DNA of 37,940 nt from DAOVRD01 sp964521715 (GTDB taxonomy: Bacteria; Planctomycetota; Brocadiia; SM23-32), in assembly GCA_964521715.1 (NCBI GenBank), contig CAZFSS010000035.1:1-37940 (forward strand). The letters are read 5' to 3'. Within the stretch, counting starts at the first letter, position 1; every line of letters begins with the position of its first letter. A program made the translations under genes and the position numbers. Shown piece after piece: positions 1-8,862 of the stretch. The notes below the pieces were generated by a model. It had not been told where the DNA came from. It did not search any database and worked only from the letters and a program-made list of their open reading frames with translations.

Positions 1-8
1 CGGACTGC

Positions 9-386
9 TTATCGCCAATCGCCGACCCCAGAATCAACAAGTTGACAAAGTAGCATTAGCAAGAGAAGGCAGATCCTGCCTGCCCCTCTGGCGGCAAGCC
101 AGAGCGGAAGAGTGGCAAGCCCAAGAAGCACGACCGCTATGATCCCGCCCTCAACAAAGTTCTCATGGCTATACGGCATCCTCGTTAGGACAAGGAAGCC
201 GAACGGGCCCATCTCCGTGCCTAGCACAAACAGGGGGACCCATAGAATGATGTGAGGCAGAGAGAGTGCGTAGACGACCCAGTACGCCATGTTGGCGATC
301 GTCAGCGCAACCACCGTCCAAACGAGACCGGAGAAGGAACCGCGCCTCTTCGGCCGCTCCATCTTGTCGTCTCTTGCCTCAGTCAT
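9..386 (-). CDS. Small hypothetical membrane protein
   Basis: A 125-residue protein with a basic N-terminus (about residues 1-18) followed by hydrophobic stretches at about 20-43, 46-68, 82-100 and 103-118, so probably three or four transmembrane helices. I recognise no family. The ATG at 386 has a GGGGGTG stretch just upstream that could serve as a ribosome binding site; a second ATG at 362 would shorten the protein by eight residues without touching the helices. It ends at the left edge with a TAA and appears complete. Its neighbour on the right (ending at 655) is on the same strand but 268 bp away, so co-transcription is uncertain. Function unknown. Confidence 0.6.
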   Translation of the reverse strand: MTEARDDKMERPKRRGSFSGLVWTVVALTIANMAYWVVYALSLPHIILWVPLFVLGTEMGPFGFLVLTRMPYSHENFVEGGIIAVVLLGLATLPLWLAARGAGRICLLLLMLLCQLVDSGVGDWR

Positions 387-627
387 CGTTCACCCCCGAG
401 CGGGTGCCAAGGCGCGCAGGTGTCAAGAAGGAGGTATGAGAGTGTCCGCAGCGTCCGTACGCCCAGCCCCAAGAGCCCGCATATCTGACCGGAGTATACG
501 CCCCGCCGCCGCCCAAGTCAATCCCTAGACTGAGCATAGAGCAAATCGGCCGCGCAACAAGGCGGGATTCCTCCGCGCCCGGACCGGCGCGCGATCCCTA
601 CTCCGCCCGCACCCGCAAGCCCTCAAG

Positions 628-643
628 CCGCGATCCGTCGCGG
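628..643 (-). terminator. Possible hairpin downstream of the oxidoreductase gene
   Basis: A perfect 6-bp stem (CCGCGA / TCGCGG) with a 4-base loop lies 12 bases after the stop of the gene ending at 655. There is no clear T-run after it, so rho-independent termination is only a weak inference. Nothing else recognisable is seen in the 387-654 gap. Confidence 0.2.
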
Positions 644-654
644 GCGGCCGGCGC

Positions 655-2013
655 TCACAGCGTCCAGCCCGAACGGTACTCGTAGTGCAGCAGCTCGTTG
701 GCCTCTTCGGGCTCGACAAACCTCTGGCGCTCGCCGTCCCAGCGCAGCGTGCAGCCGGGGAAGCGCAGCGCGACGTTGCCCAGCAGGATGGTCGCCGTCA
801 TGGGCGCGGCGTAATCGAAGTTCGAGCCGGGCACGATCGGCTTGCCGTCTTGCAGGCCGCCCTTGGCAGCTTCCACCCATTCCTCGTAATGGCCGATCGA
901 GCGCGGCAGCGTCCTGTCCGGCCGCGGGAACTCCCGCATCTTCCGCTCGGGGATGATCCTGCACGGGCCGGACCAGCCGCCGCCCAGCATCTTGCCCTCG
1001 TCGCCGACGAACAGGATGCCGTTGTCCTCGAGGTTGCGGTCCGCCTCGAGCTCCTGCGGGCGCGGGGGTCTGCGGCCTCCGTCGTACCAGATCATCTTCA
1101 CGGCGGGGCGGTCGCCTTCCGGCGGGAACTCCCACTCGACGACCGACCATCGGGGAAAGCTCTCCGGGTTGTAGACGGGGCACTCGGCGCGGATGCTGAC
1201 GGGCTCCTTGAGGCCGAGCGCGTAGAAGGCCGGGTCCATGTTGTGGCAGGCCATGTCGCCCAGCGCGCCAGTGCCGAAGTCCCACCACCCGCGCCACTTG
1301 AAGGGGTGGTAGTCCCCGTGGAAGGGCCGGTCGGGCGCCGGGCCGAGCCAGACGTCCCAGTCCAGATTGGGCGGAACGGCGGGCATGTCGAGCGGCCGGC
1401 CTCCGCCCTGGGACCAGACGGGACGGTCCGTCCAGACGTGCACCTCGCGGACGGTGCCGATCGCGCCGGCGCGGATGTACTCTGCCGTGGCGCGCAGGGC
1501 GTCGCCGCCATGGCCCTGGTTGCCCATCTGCGTCACGACCCCGTGCTCGCGCGCGGCGTCCATCAGCACGCGGGCCTCATGGACCGTCCGCGTCAGCGGC
1601 TTCTGGCAGTAGACGTGCTTGCCCATCTTGATGGCCATCATGGACGCCACGGCGTGCGTGTGATCGGGCGTCGAGACGACGACGGCGTCGATGGACTGGC
1701 CCATCTCCTCGAGCATCTTGCGGAAGTCGCGGTACTTCCTGACGTCGGGGTATTGGCCGAAGGCCTCGGCGGCGTTGTTCTCATCCACGTCGCAGAGGGC
1801 GACGATGTTGCACCCGAGCTGGGCGACCTTGTCCAGGTCGCCTTTGCCCATGCCGCCGCAGGCGATCTTGGCCACGTTCAGCCTCTCGCTGGGGGGCGTC
1901 TGACCGGCGCCCCCGAGCACGTGCCTGGGCACTATGGTGAGCGTGGCGGCCGCCGCTGCCGCGCCGCTCAGGAAGCGGCGGCGCGAGATGCGCTTCAGGT
2001 CTGCCTCATGCAT
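655..2013 (-). CDS. Tat-exported Gfo/Idh/MocA family oxidoreductase
   Basis: A 452-residue NAD(P)-dependent oxidoreductase of the Gfo/Idh/MocA family. The N-terminus holds a twin-arginine signal (SRRRFLSG, residues 10-17, then an Ala-rich hydrophobic run), so it is probably exported folded with its cofactor. A Rossmann domain follows (NVAKIACGGMG, then ALCDVDE and VVSTPDHTHA). The usual EKP motif appears as QKPL, keeping the key lysine. The C-terminal half has the WDFGTGALGDMACHNMD stretch typical of the Planctomycetes/Lentisphaerae subfamily. Start ATG at 2013 is preceded by GGGAGGA at 7 bp. It lies 24 bp behind the ThuA-DUF1080 gene, almost certainly in the same operon. Substrate unknown; probably a sugar or sugar derivative. 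Confidence 0.9.
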   Translation of the reverse strand: MHEADLKRISRRRFLSGAAAAAATLTIVPRHVLGGAGQTPPSERLNVAKIACGGMGKGDLDKVAQLGCNIVALCDVDENNAAEAFGQYPDVRKYRDFRKMLEEMGQSIDAVVVSTPDHTHAVASMMAIKMGKHVYCQKPLTRTVHEARVLMDAAREHGVVTQMGNQGHGGDALRATAEYIRAGAIGTVREVHVWTDRPVWSQGGGRPLDMPAVPPNLDWDVWLGPAPDRPFHGDYHPFKWRGWWDFGTGALGDMACHNMDPAFYALGLKEPVSIRAECPVYNPESFPRWSVVEWEFPPEGDRPAVKMIWYDGGRRPPRPQELEADRNLEDNGILFVGDEGKMLGGGWSGPCRIIPERKMREFPRPDRTLPRSIGHYEEWVEAAKGGLQDGKPIVPGSNFDYAAPMTATILLGNVALRFPGCTLRWDGERQRFVEPEEANELLHYEYRSGWTL

Positions 2014-2037
2014 GACGTCTTCCTCCCGGCTCGGGGG

Positions 2038-3483
2038 TCAGTCCAGGACCTTGACCCGGATGCTGCGGAACCAGACGGCATTGCCGTGGTCCTGCAAGCC
2101 GATGTAACCTTCCCGGGCCATGCTCTTGTAGGCGATGTCGAACTTGTTCGGGCTCCCGTCGGGGTTCTTGTGCGGCTCGGTCCAGCCGTCCAGGTCCATG
2201 TCGATGACGTCCCGGCCGTTCAGGTTGACCCGGATGACGTTGTCCCTGCACGTGACGGTCATGCGGTTCCACTCTCCGGCGGGCTTGACGGCGTTCTCGC
2301 TCGGGGCCAGGCAGTCATAGATGGCGCCGCAGTCGTGCTTGCTAGGCTGCCCGGCGTCATGGGAGTCCAGGAGCTGCACCTCGATGCCGGTGTGGAGCCA
2401 GTTCTCCCTGCTGTCCGTGCGGACGAAGACGCCACTGTTGGCGCCGGGCGAGAGCTTGAACTCCAGGTCGAGGACGAAGTTGCCGTAACGCTTCTGGCTC
2501 CAGAGGAACCCGGCGCCCTGGCGCCAGGCGATCGCGCCGTCCTCGACGTGCCAGCCTTCGGGGCTGAAGTCCCAGCCCGCCAGGTCCTGGCCGTTGAAAA
2601 GCGGCTGCCACTCGCCGCCGGCCACCTGCGCGCTGGGGGTCGCGTCCGCCTGGAGGTCGCCCAGGGCGAACTGTATGCCGGCCAGGTAGTGCCTCAGCAC
2701 GGCGGGGTTCCAGGCGATGTCGTTCCAATGGCCCAGGGAGCAGTAGAAGACCCGGCCCTTCCCATAGTTATGTATCCAGCTCACGGCGAAGTCGCCGTCC
2801 TGCCGGTTGATGCCGCCCTTGGTCATGTCCGTCCTGGCCGGGTCGAGGCGCATCAGCACGCGCAGCTTCTCCCGCGAGTACGGGTCGCGGAACTGGTAGA
2901 TCTCGTCGGTCACGTCGAAGTCCTTGCCGCCGAAGACGGCGCAGAGGGGATGGTCCGGCTCTTCCACATTTATGCCGACCTTCTCGCTCCAGGGGTGGCC
3001 GCTGAAGAATCCGCCCATCATCTCGCCGTACTCGGGCCAGTCGTAGAAGCAGTCCGTGGCCGCGTGGATGCCGACCAGCCCCTTGCCGCTGCGGACGAAC
3101 TCCAGCAGCGCCTCCTTGAGCTCCTTGTCCTCGAACAGCGTGCCCGTCGTGTTGTTCATGCAGACGGCGTCGAACTGCGCGAGGTTCTCCGGCCTGAACA
3201 TCACGACGTCATCGCTCACGACGGTCTCGTACGCGCCGGTCTTCTCGCCCAGGACGCGGACGGCCTCGGATATGAACGGGATGGAGTCATGGCGAAACCC
3301 CCTGCACAGCGTGAAGACCAGCAGCTTGCGCGGTCTGGCCGGTTGAGCCGGCGCCGCGTCCGGCGCGGCGGCCCGTATCCGCTGGGCGGCATCCTCCGGC
3401 ACTTCGGCGCCCTGAACTCCGCCCGGCAGGCCGAGCGACAGCGCAGCGAACGCGAGCACTGCGAACGCCCTTGTCGTCTTCAC
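2038..3483 (-). CDS. Secreted ThuA-DUF1080 two-domain protein
   Basis: A 481-residue protein with a Sec-type signal peptide (about residues 1-25, ending near VQGAE). Residues about 53-277 form a ThuA-like domain (LLVFTLCRGFRHDSIP, GKGLVGIHAATDCFYDWPEY, GHWNDIAWNPAV), a glutamine-amidotransferase-like fold linked to trehalose/disaccharide use. Residues about 290-481 form a DUF1080 (3-keto-disaccharide hydrolase type, concanavalin-like) domain starting at WQPLFNGQDLAGWDF. DUF1080 proteins have been linked to cleavage of 3-keto-glycosides made by Gfo/Idh/MocA enzymes, which fits the oxidoreductase just downstream. The start is a GTG at 3483 with AAGGAG at 3491-3496, 7 bp away. Its specific substrate cannot be read from sequence. 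Confidence 0.88.
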   Translation of the reverse strand: MKTTRAFAVLAFAALSLGLPGGVQGAEVPEDAAQRIRAAAPDAAPAQPARPRKLLVFTLCRGFRHDSIPFISEAVRVLGEKTGAYETVVSDDVVMFRPENLAQFDAVCMNNTTGTLFEDKELKEALLEFVRSGKGLVGIHAATDCFYDWPEYGEMMGGFFSGHPWSEKVGINVEEPDHPLCAVFGGKDFDVTDEIYQFRDPYSREKLRVLMRLDPARTDMTKGGINRQDGDFAVSWIHNYGKGRVFYCSLGHWNDIAWNPAVLRHYLAGIQFALGDLQADATPSAQVAGGEWQPLFNGQDLAGWDFSPEGWHVEDGAIAWRQGAGFLWSQKRYGNFVLDLEFKLSPGANSGVFVRTDSRENWLHTGIEVQLLDSHDAGQPSKHDCGAIYDCLAPSENAVKPAGEWNRMTVTCRDNVIRVNLNGRDVIDMDLDGWTEPHKNPDGSPNKFDIAYKSMAREGYIGLQDHGNAVWFRSIRVKVLD

Positions 3484-3658
3484 CGCTATTCTCCTTGCAC
3501 CAATCCGATCGCGAGTGGGCCGTGCATGTTAACCGGACGGTGCGGTCAAGACAAACGCCTTCCCTGCGGCCCCATCCGTTGGACGGGCCAGCGGCCCGTG
3601 AGGTAGAATCCGGCAGCGCACGGAGCACCGAAACCAGTTCCGGAGGCGGCCTTAGGGC
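3484..3658. promoter_or_regulatory. Divergent intergenic region between the ThuA operon and the sugar ABC operon
   Basis: This 175-bp gap separates two divergent operons, so it must hold both promoters, though I see no convincing -35/-10 pair. It contains a short inverted repeat ACCG-N7-CGGT (3532-3546) that could be an operator, and a perfect 7-bp stem with a 3-base loop (ACGGGCC/GGCCCGT, 3583-3599) that probably lies in the leader of the ABC operon. GGAGG at 3642-3646 is the likely ribosome binding site of the ATPase gene. Confidence 0.4.
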
Positions 3659-5185
3659 ATGCTCCCAGAGGCGCAACAGGCCATACTGGCCGTCGAGAAC
3701 CTGACCAAGGACTTCCCGGCGGTGAGGGCGGTGGACCACGTGAGCCTGAGCTTCCGCCGGGGCGAGGTGCACGGCATCGTCGGCGAGAACGGCGCCGGCA
3801 AGAGCACGCTGATGAAGATCATCAGCGGCCTCTACCAGCCGAGCGCCGGGCGCCTGGTCTACGGCGGAAGGACTGTCACCGCGACAGACCCCGCCCACGC
3901 GCTGCGCCTCGGCGTCGCCATGGTGCACCAGGAACTCAACCTCGTCGACACGCTGTCGGTCGCCGACAACGTGTTCCTGGGCCGCGAGATAGCGGCGTTC
4001 GGCTTCGTCAATCGCAAAGAGAGCATTCGCCAGGCGCGCCGGCACCTGGCGCGCGTCGGCAGCGAGACGGACCCCGCGCTGAAGGTCGGATCGCTGTCCA
4101 TCGCCCAGCGGCAGCTGGTGGAGGTCGCCAAGGCCCTGAGCTGCGACGCCGGCGTGCTGATCATGGACGAGCCCACGGCCGTGCTGGCCCGGCCCGAGGC
4201 CGAGAGGCTCTTCGGACTGATCGGCCGGCTCCGCGCGCAGGGCGTCACCGTGCTCTACATCTCCCACATCCTGCCGGAGGTGCTCAGGATTTGCGACAGG
4301 ATCACCGTCATGCGCGACGGCAGGGTGGTCACGACGCTGGAGCGCGCGGAGGCAGGCGACGGACCGAAGGCCGAGGCGAGGCTGGCATCCCTGATGGTGG
4401 GGCGCCCGATGGCCGATCACTTCCCCGCCCGCTCGGAGCCGGGCCGGGAGCGCGTGCTCACGGTGAGCGGGCTATCAGTTGAAGGGCGGGTGCGGGACGT
4501 CTCGTTCGAGGTGAGAGGCGGCGAGGTCCTGGGCTTCGCCGGGCTGGTGGGCGCGGGCCGCACGGAGATGGCCGAGGCCATCGCCGGACTGCGCCGCCGG
4601 TCCGCCGGCCGGGTCGCCATCGAGGGCGCGGAACTCGCACCCGACCGGCCCGCCGAAGCGGTGCGGCGCGGACTGGCCTACCTGTCCGAAGACCGCCGCG
4701 GCCGGGGCCTCCTGATGGGCCGAAGCGTGGTCGAGAACGTCACCATCGTCTCCCTGAAGCGGTACGCGGCGCCCTTCATCTCGCGCAGGGCGGAGCTGCA
4801 AGCGACGCTCGCCCACGCCAAGCGCCTGTCCATCAAGATGGGGCGCCCGACCGATCCGATCGACACCTTGAGCGGCGGCAACCAGCAGAAGGTCGCCCTC
4901 GCCAAGTGGCTCGAGGTCGAGCCGAAGGTGCTGATCCTGGACGAGCCGACGCGGGGCCTCGACATCGCCGCCAAGGAGGAGATCTACCGCCTCATCCGGC
5001 AACTGGCCGGGCGCGGCATGGCCTGCGTGTTCATCAGCTCGGAACTGAATGAACTGCTCGGCACGTGCCACCGCATCGCCGTGATGCGCGCCGGCCGCAT
5101 CGTGAAAGTGCTCGAAGGCGACGGGATGACCGAGCAGAACGTCATGCTCCACGCCGCAGGCGTGAAGGCAGGTGCTGCCGAGTGA
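3659..5185 (+). CDS. Sugar ABC transporter ATP-binding protein (RbsA/MglA type, CUT2)
   Basis: A 508-residue double ATPase of the ribose/galactose/xylose (CUT2) transporter class. The first nucleotide-binding domain has Walker A GENGAGKST, signature LSIAQRQLVEVAKAL and Walker B VLIMDEPTAVL. The second has the degenerate Walker A typical of this class (GLVGAGRTEMAEAI), signature LSGGNQQKVALAKWL and Walker B VLILDEPTRGLD. The length matches RbsA (about 500). The ATG at 3659 follows GGAGG by 12 bp. Its stop overlaps the GTG start of the permease, implying translational coupling. The substrate is probably a monosaccharide; which one is not visible. Confidence 0.95.
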   Translation: MLPEAQQAILAVENLTKDFPAVRAVDHVSLSFRRGEVHGIVGENGAGKSTLMKIISGLYQPSAGRLVYGGRTVTATDPAHALRLGVAMVHQELNLVDTLSVADNVFLGREIAAFGFVNRKESIRQARRHLARVGSETDPALKVGSLSIAQRQLVEVAKALSCDAGVLIMDEPTAVLARPEAERLFGLIGRLRAQGVTVLYISHILPEVLRICDRITVMRDGRVVTTLERAEAGDGPKAEARLASLMVGRPMADHFPARSEPGRERVLTVSGLSVEGRVRDVSFEVRGGEVLGFAGLVGAGRTEMAEAIAGLRRRSAGRVAIEGAELAPDRPAEAVRRGLAYLSEDRRGRGLLMGRSVVENVTIVSLKRYAAPFISRRAELQATLAHAKRLSIKMGRPTDPIDTLSGGNQQKVALAKWLEVEPKVLILDEPTRGLDIAAKEEIYRLIRQLAGRGMACVFISSELNELLGTCHRIAVMRAGRIVKVLEGDGMTEQNVMLHAAGVKAGAAE

Positions 5186-6360
5186 GCGTCCGACCGGACA
5201 AGCGGGGAAAGGAGCCGGACCTGGCAGCGGACGCCCTCGCGGCGCCGCGCCGGTCCCGGTCCGTGGGGCGGACGCTGGAGGTGTTCGGCCCGCTGATCGC
5301 GCTGGCCGTGCTGGTGCTCGTCACGACGGCGTTCAACCCGAAGTTCCTCCTGCCGGAGAACATCCTGAACGTGCTGGAGGAGCTTTCGTTCAAAGGTGTC
5401 ATCGCGCTCGGCATGACGTTCGTCATCGTATGCGGCGGGATTGATCTGTCGGTCGGGTCGCTGGTCGCCTTCGCGGGCGGCCTGGGCATCTGGCTCATGA
5501 ACACGGCGATCGAGGCGCCCCACATCACGGCGGCCGCCGCGCAGGCCGGGCAGGCCGGGCTCCAGGTCCCCTACGGCGCGGTGCGGGTCGCACTGGCCGG
5601 GCTGTTCGGATGGACCGGACTGGGCGGCTCGGAGGTCGCAGGCGTGCTCATCGCCGTCTCGGCGACCCTCCTGGCTGGCCTGGCGGCGGGACTCCTCAAC
5701 GGCGTCCTGATCGCCAAGGGCCGCATCGCCCCGTTCATCGCCACGCTGGGCGGACTGGCCGCCTACCGCTCGCTGGCCCTTGCGCTGGCGGACGGGGGCG
5801 AGTTCCGCTCTGCCAGCGCCGGGCTCTTCAAGAAGCTCGGCGCCGGCGGCATCGAGATCCCGTACCTGACGAACCAGTACGGCAGCCCGCTCGTGCTGCG
5901 CTGGCCCGTGCTGATCTTCGTCGCGGCCACGCTCGCCGCCCACGTGGCGTTGAACCGGACCCGCTACGGGCGCTACGTCTACGCCATCGGCTGCAACGAG
6001 CGCGCGGCCCGCTACTCGGCCATCGCGGTGGACCGCGTCAAGATCATCACCTACACGCTCGTCGGCGCGCTGACCGGAGTGGCGGCCCTTCTGAACAGCG
6101 CGCGCATGAACTCGGTCAGCAGCGGGCAGACGGGCGCCATGTGGGAGCTGGACGCCATCGCCGCCGTCGTCATCGGCGGAACGCGCATGACGGGCGGCCG
6201 CGGGCAGGTCTGGGGCACCGTCGTGGGCTTGCTGATCCTCGGCGTCATTGGTAACATGCTGAACCTGCTCCAGGTCTCGACTTACCTGCAGGGGCTCGTC
6301 AAGGGCGCGATCATCGTTGCCGCCGTCCTGGTTCAGCGCGGCTCAAGGACGGAGCAGTAG
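5182..6360 (+). CDS. Sugar ABC transporter permease (RbsC type)
   Basis: A 392-residue inner-membrane permease of the CUT2 class, with about ten hydrophobic segments and the family hallmark GGIDLSVGS (near residue 90). The C-terminal part carries NRTRYGRYVYAIGCNERAARYSAI and GGTRMTGGRGQVWGTVVG. I choose the GTG at 5182 because it overlaps the ATPase stop as GTGA and gives a normal cytoplasmic N-terminus; an upstream in-frame start would overlap the ATPase by about 120 bases. The protein is about 70 residues longer than typical RbsC. The extra length lies in the N-terminal tail and in an Ala/Gly-rich insertion (about residues 110-150) after the first conserved helices. It works with the flanking ATPase and binding protein. 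Confidence 0.92.
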   Translation: MSVRPDKRGKEPDLAADALAAPRRSRSVGRTLEVFGPLIALAVLVLVTTAFNPKFLLPENILNVLEELSFKGVIALGMTFVIVCGGIDLSVGSLVAFAGGLGIWLMNTAIEAPHITAAAAQAGQAGLQVPYGAVRVALAGLFGWTGLGGSEVAGVLIAVSATLLAGLAAGLLNGVLIAKGRIAPFIATLGGLAAYRSLALALADGGEFRSASAGLFKKLGAGGIEIPYLTNQYGSPLVLRWPVLIFVAATLAAHVALNRTRYGRYVYAIGCNERAARYSAIAVDRVKIITYTLVGALTGVAALLNSARMNSVSSGQTGAMWELDAIAAVVIGGTRMTGGRGQVWGTVVGLLILGVIGNMLNLLQVSTYLQGLVKGAIIVAAVLVQRGSRTEQ

Positions 6361-6398
6361 CGAATCCCAACTCCCGCGGGGATCACGGAGGACAGGAG

Positions 6399-7400
6399 AT
6401 GAAACGTTCGGCGGTGTGTATTGCGTTGATCGGCGCGTTGCTCGCGTGCGCGGGATGCAAGAAGCCCGCCCCCGAAGCGCCCGCGGCGAAGGCGCCCGCT
6501 GCGAAGGAGCCGGCCGCGAACCTGGCCATCGGCGTCTCCGTGCCGGCCGCCGACCACGGCTGGACGGCGGGCGTCGGCTGGTGGGCCAGGCGGACCATGG
6601 AGATGTACCCCGACGTGAACTGGGCCTACGCGACCGCCATCGGCCCGGAGAAACAGATCGCCGACATCAAGGACATGATGAGCCAGCAGAAGCTCGACGG
6701 GCTGGTCATCCTGGCCACCGAATCCGCGCCGCTCACGCCCATCGCCGAGCAAGCGCACGAGAACGGCATCTACATCGTCAGCGTCGACCGCGGCTTCCTC
6801 AAACCGGTCGCCGACCTGTTCGTCGAGGGGGACAACGAGGCGTTCGGACGCAAGAGCGCCGAGTTCATTGTCGAGAAGCTTGGCGGCAAGGGCAACATCG
6901 TCGTGCTGGAGGGCATCCCTTCCACGGTCAACACGGACCGCGTGGAGGCGGCCCTGAAGGTTTTCGCCCGGCATCCAGACGTCAAGATCCTCGGCCGCCA
7001 GCCGGGCATGTGGAACCGCGAGAAAGCCCATGAAGTGATGCGGAACTTCCTGACGCAGTTCAACAACATAGACGCCGTCTGGGCGGCCGACGACGACATG
7101 GCCCTCGGCGTCGAGCAGGCCCTGGACGAGGTGGGAGCCGACCCCAACATCTGGATCCTCGGCGGAGGCGGGATGAAGGAAGTCGTCAAGAAAGTAATGG
7201 ATGGACATCCCCGCTACCCCGTGACCATCACCTATCCGCCGTCCATGATCGCCGTGGGCATCCACATGTGCGTCAGCAACCTGCGCGACGGAAAGGCGAA
7301 GCAGATCGGGCAGTTCATGCCCAGGCACGTCAAGCTCGACGTCGAGCTCGTCACGCCACAGAACGCGGAGGATTACTACTTCCCCACGTCCGTGTACTGA
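6399..7400 (+). CDS. Sugar ABC transporter substrate-binding lipoprotein
   Basis: A 333-residue periplasmic-binding-protein-type (Peripla_BP_4/RbsB-like) solute receptor. The N-terminus is a lipoprotein signal (hydrophobic segment ending LLAC/CAGC), so it is probably anchored by lipid. An Ala/Pro/Lys-rich linker with repeated PAAK units (about residues 25-45) spaces it from the membrane. The core starts at LAIGVSVPAADHGWTAGVGWW and includes QQKLDGLVILATES and a DDDMALGVEQALDE segment. The ATG at 6399 is preceded by GGAGG at 6387-6391. It is third in the ABC operon, 38 bp after the permease, and delivers its sugar to that permease. Confidence 0.93.
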   Translation: MKRSAVCIALIGALLACAGCKKPAPEAPAAKAPAAKEPAANLAIGVSVPAADHGWTAGVGWWARRTMEMYPDVNWAYATAIGPEKQIADIKDMMSQQKLDGLVILATESAPLTPIAEQAHENGIYIVSVDRGFLKPVADLFVEGDNEAFGRKSAEFIVEKLGGKGNIVVLEGIPSTVNTDRVEAALKVFARHPDVKILGRQPGMWNREKAHEVMRNFLTQFNNIDAVWAADDDMALGVEQALDEVGADPNIWILGGGGMKEVVKKVMDGHPRYPVTITYPPSMIAVGIHMCVSNLRDGKAKQIGQFMPRHVKLDVELVTPQNAEDYYFPTSVY

Positions 7401-7472
7401 CCTCTGCGGGCTTTCCCCGTGTCGGCGCGCGACGTCCGGCCGGGTCGAACCGCAGTCCAGCGGTCGTTTTCC

Positions 7473-8849
7473 ATGGCCGAACAAGACAGGTCACGCGAGC
7501 AGTCTCCGCCGGGGCGCAAGCCGTCCGGCACGCCTCGAGGCATGGGCCGGCGGGCCTTCCTCACCTCCGCCGCCGCGGCCGGCGCGGGCCTCATGCTTGG
7601 GGCAGCGACCAGGGACGCGCTCGGCGGCGACGGTGCAAAGGCGGACGACCTGAACGTGGCCCTCATCGGCGCCGGCGCGCAGGGAATGGTCCTGTTGCGC
7701 GACGGCCTGAAGATCCCCGGCATCCGCTTCAAGGCCGTCTGCGACATCTGGGACTACAGCCAGCGATACGCCTCCGGCGTCGTCCGCAAGTCCGAGCAGC
7801 CCGTGCCGGCCCTCTACACCGACTACCGCGAGATGCTGGCCTCCGAAGGCGACCTGGACGTGGCCATCGTGGCCACGCCCGACTGGGTGCACGCCGAGCA
7901 GACGCTCGCCTGCCTGGAGGCGGGGCTGCACGTCTACTGCGAGAAGGAGATGTCCAACACGCTGGAGGACGCCCGCCGGATCGCCGCGGCGGCCCGCTCC
8001 AGCGGCAGGAAGGTGCAGATCGGCCATCAGCGCCGCAGCAACCCGTTCTACGTCCATGCCCTCCAGCTCATCGAGAAGGACCAGGCCCTGGGGCAAATCA
8101 CCAACTGCTACGGCCAGTGGAACCGGGCCGTGCAGGCGAAGGCCCAGATCCCGGAGAAGCTGTGGATCCCCCGGGACGTCCTGGAGCAGTACGGCTACGG
8201 CACGATGGACCGGTTCCGCAACTGGCGTTGGTACAGGGAGTTCTCCGGCGGCCCGATCGCCGACCTCGGCTCGCACCAGATAGACATCTTCAACTGGTTC
8301 CTGCGCACGCCGCCCGCCAGCGTCGTCGCCAGCGGCGGCACCGATTACTACGAGGACGACCGCGAGTGGTACGACAGCATCATGGCCGTCTACGAGTACC
8401 ACACGCAGGCCGGCGTCGTCAGGGCGTTCTACCAGGTGCTCAACACGACGAGCTTCGGCGGCTACTACGAGGCTTTCATGGGCGATCGGGGCACGATCAA
8501 CATCTCCGAGGACCTGAGCAAGTGCTTCTACATCCCCGAGCCCACCAAGGAGCCGCCCGCATGGGTGGATAAGGCCGACCGCGTCGAGAAGATGGGCACC
8601 AGCGCTATCCAGCTCATCGGCGAGTCGCGCAAGGAAGAAGAGGGCGCAAAGGAAGCCATCGCCCCCGAACTGCCCAAGCCCATCCACCAATTGCATCTGG
8701 AGAACTTCTTCAACGCGATCCGCGAGGGCACGCCGCTCTCCTGCCCGCCGGAAGTGGGCTACGAGACGGCCGTCAGCGTGCTGCGCGTCAACGAAGCCGT
8801 CGAGAAGGGCTCGCCCGTCCGCTTCGGACCCGAAGGCTTCCAGGTCTAA
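7473..8849 (+). CDS. Tat-exported Gfo/Idh/MocA family oxidoreductase
   Basis: A 458-residue oxidoreductase with a twin-arginine signal (MGRRAFLTSAAAAGAG, Arg26-Arg27) and a Rossmann fold beginning NVALIGAGAQG. The conserved EKP loop reads YCEKEMSNTLEDARR: the lysine is kept but proline is replaced by glutamate. The region MDRFRNWRWYREFSGGPIADLGSHQIDIFNWF is typical of exported planctomycete members. I prefer the ATG at 7473; a GTG at 7419 would add 18 residues, and neither has a strong Shine-Dalgarno sequence. It follows the sugar binding protein and precedes nqrD by only 13 bp. It probably oxidises the transported sugar or its precursor outside the cytoplasm; the substrate is unknown. Confidence 0.88.
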   Translation: MAEQDRSREQSPPGRKPSGTPRGMGRRAFLTSAAAAGAGLMLGAATRDALGGDGAKADDLNVALIGAGAQGMVLLRDGLKIPGIRFKAVCDIWDYSQRYASGVVRKSEQPVPALYTDYREMLASEGDLDVAIVATPDWVHAEQTLACLEAGLHVYCEKEMSNTLEDARRIAAAARSSGRKVQIGHQRRSNPFYVHALQLIEKDQALGQITNCYGQWNRAVQAKAQIPEKLWIPRDVLEQYGYGTMDRFRNWRWYREFSGGPIADLGSHQIDIFNWFLRTPPASVVASGGTDYYEDDREWYDSIMAVYEYHTQAGVVRAFYQVLNTTSFGGYYEAFMGDRGTINISEDLSKCFYIPEPTKEPPAWVDKADRVEKMGTSAIQLIGESRKEEEGAKEAIAPELPKPIHQLHLENFFNAIREGTPLSCPPEVGYETAVSVLRVNEAVEKGSPVRFGPEGFQV

Positions 8850-8862
8850 GGGCACCGTCCAC

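Noticed and set aside
685..3606. Very long plus-strand open frame (about 970 codons) opposite the oxidoreductase and ThuA genes
   Set aside because: It is the antisense shadow of two clear minus-strand genes in GC-rich DNA; its translation is low-complexity and matches nothing.
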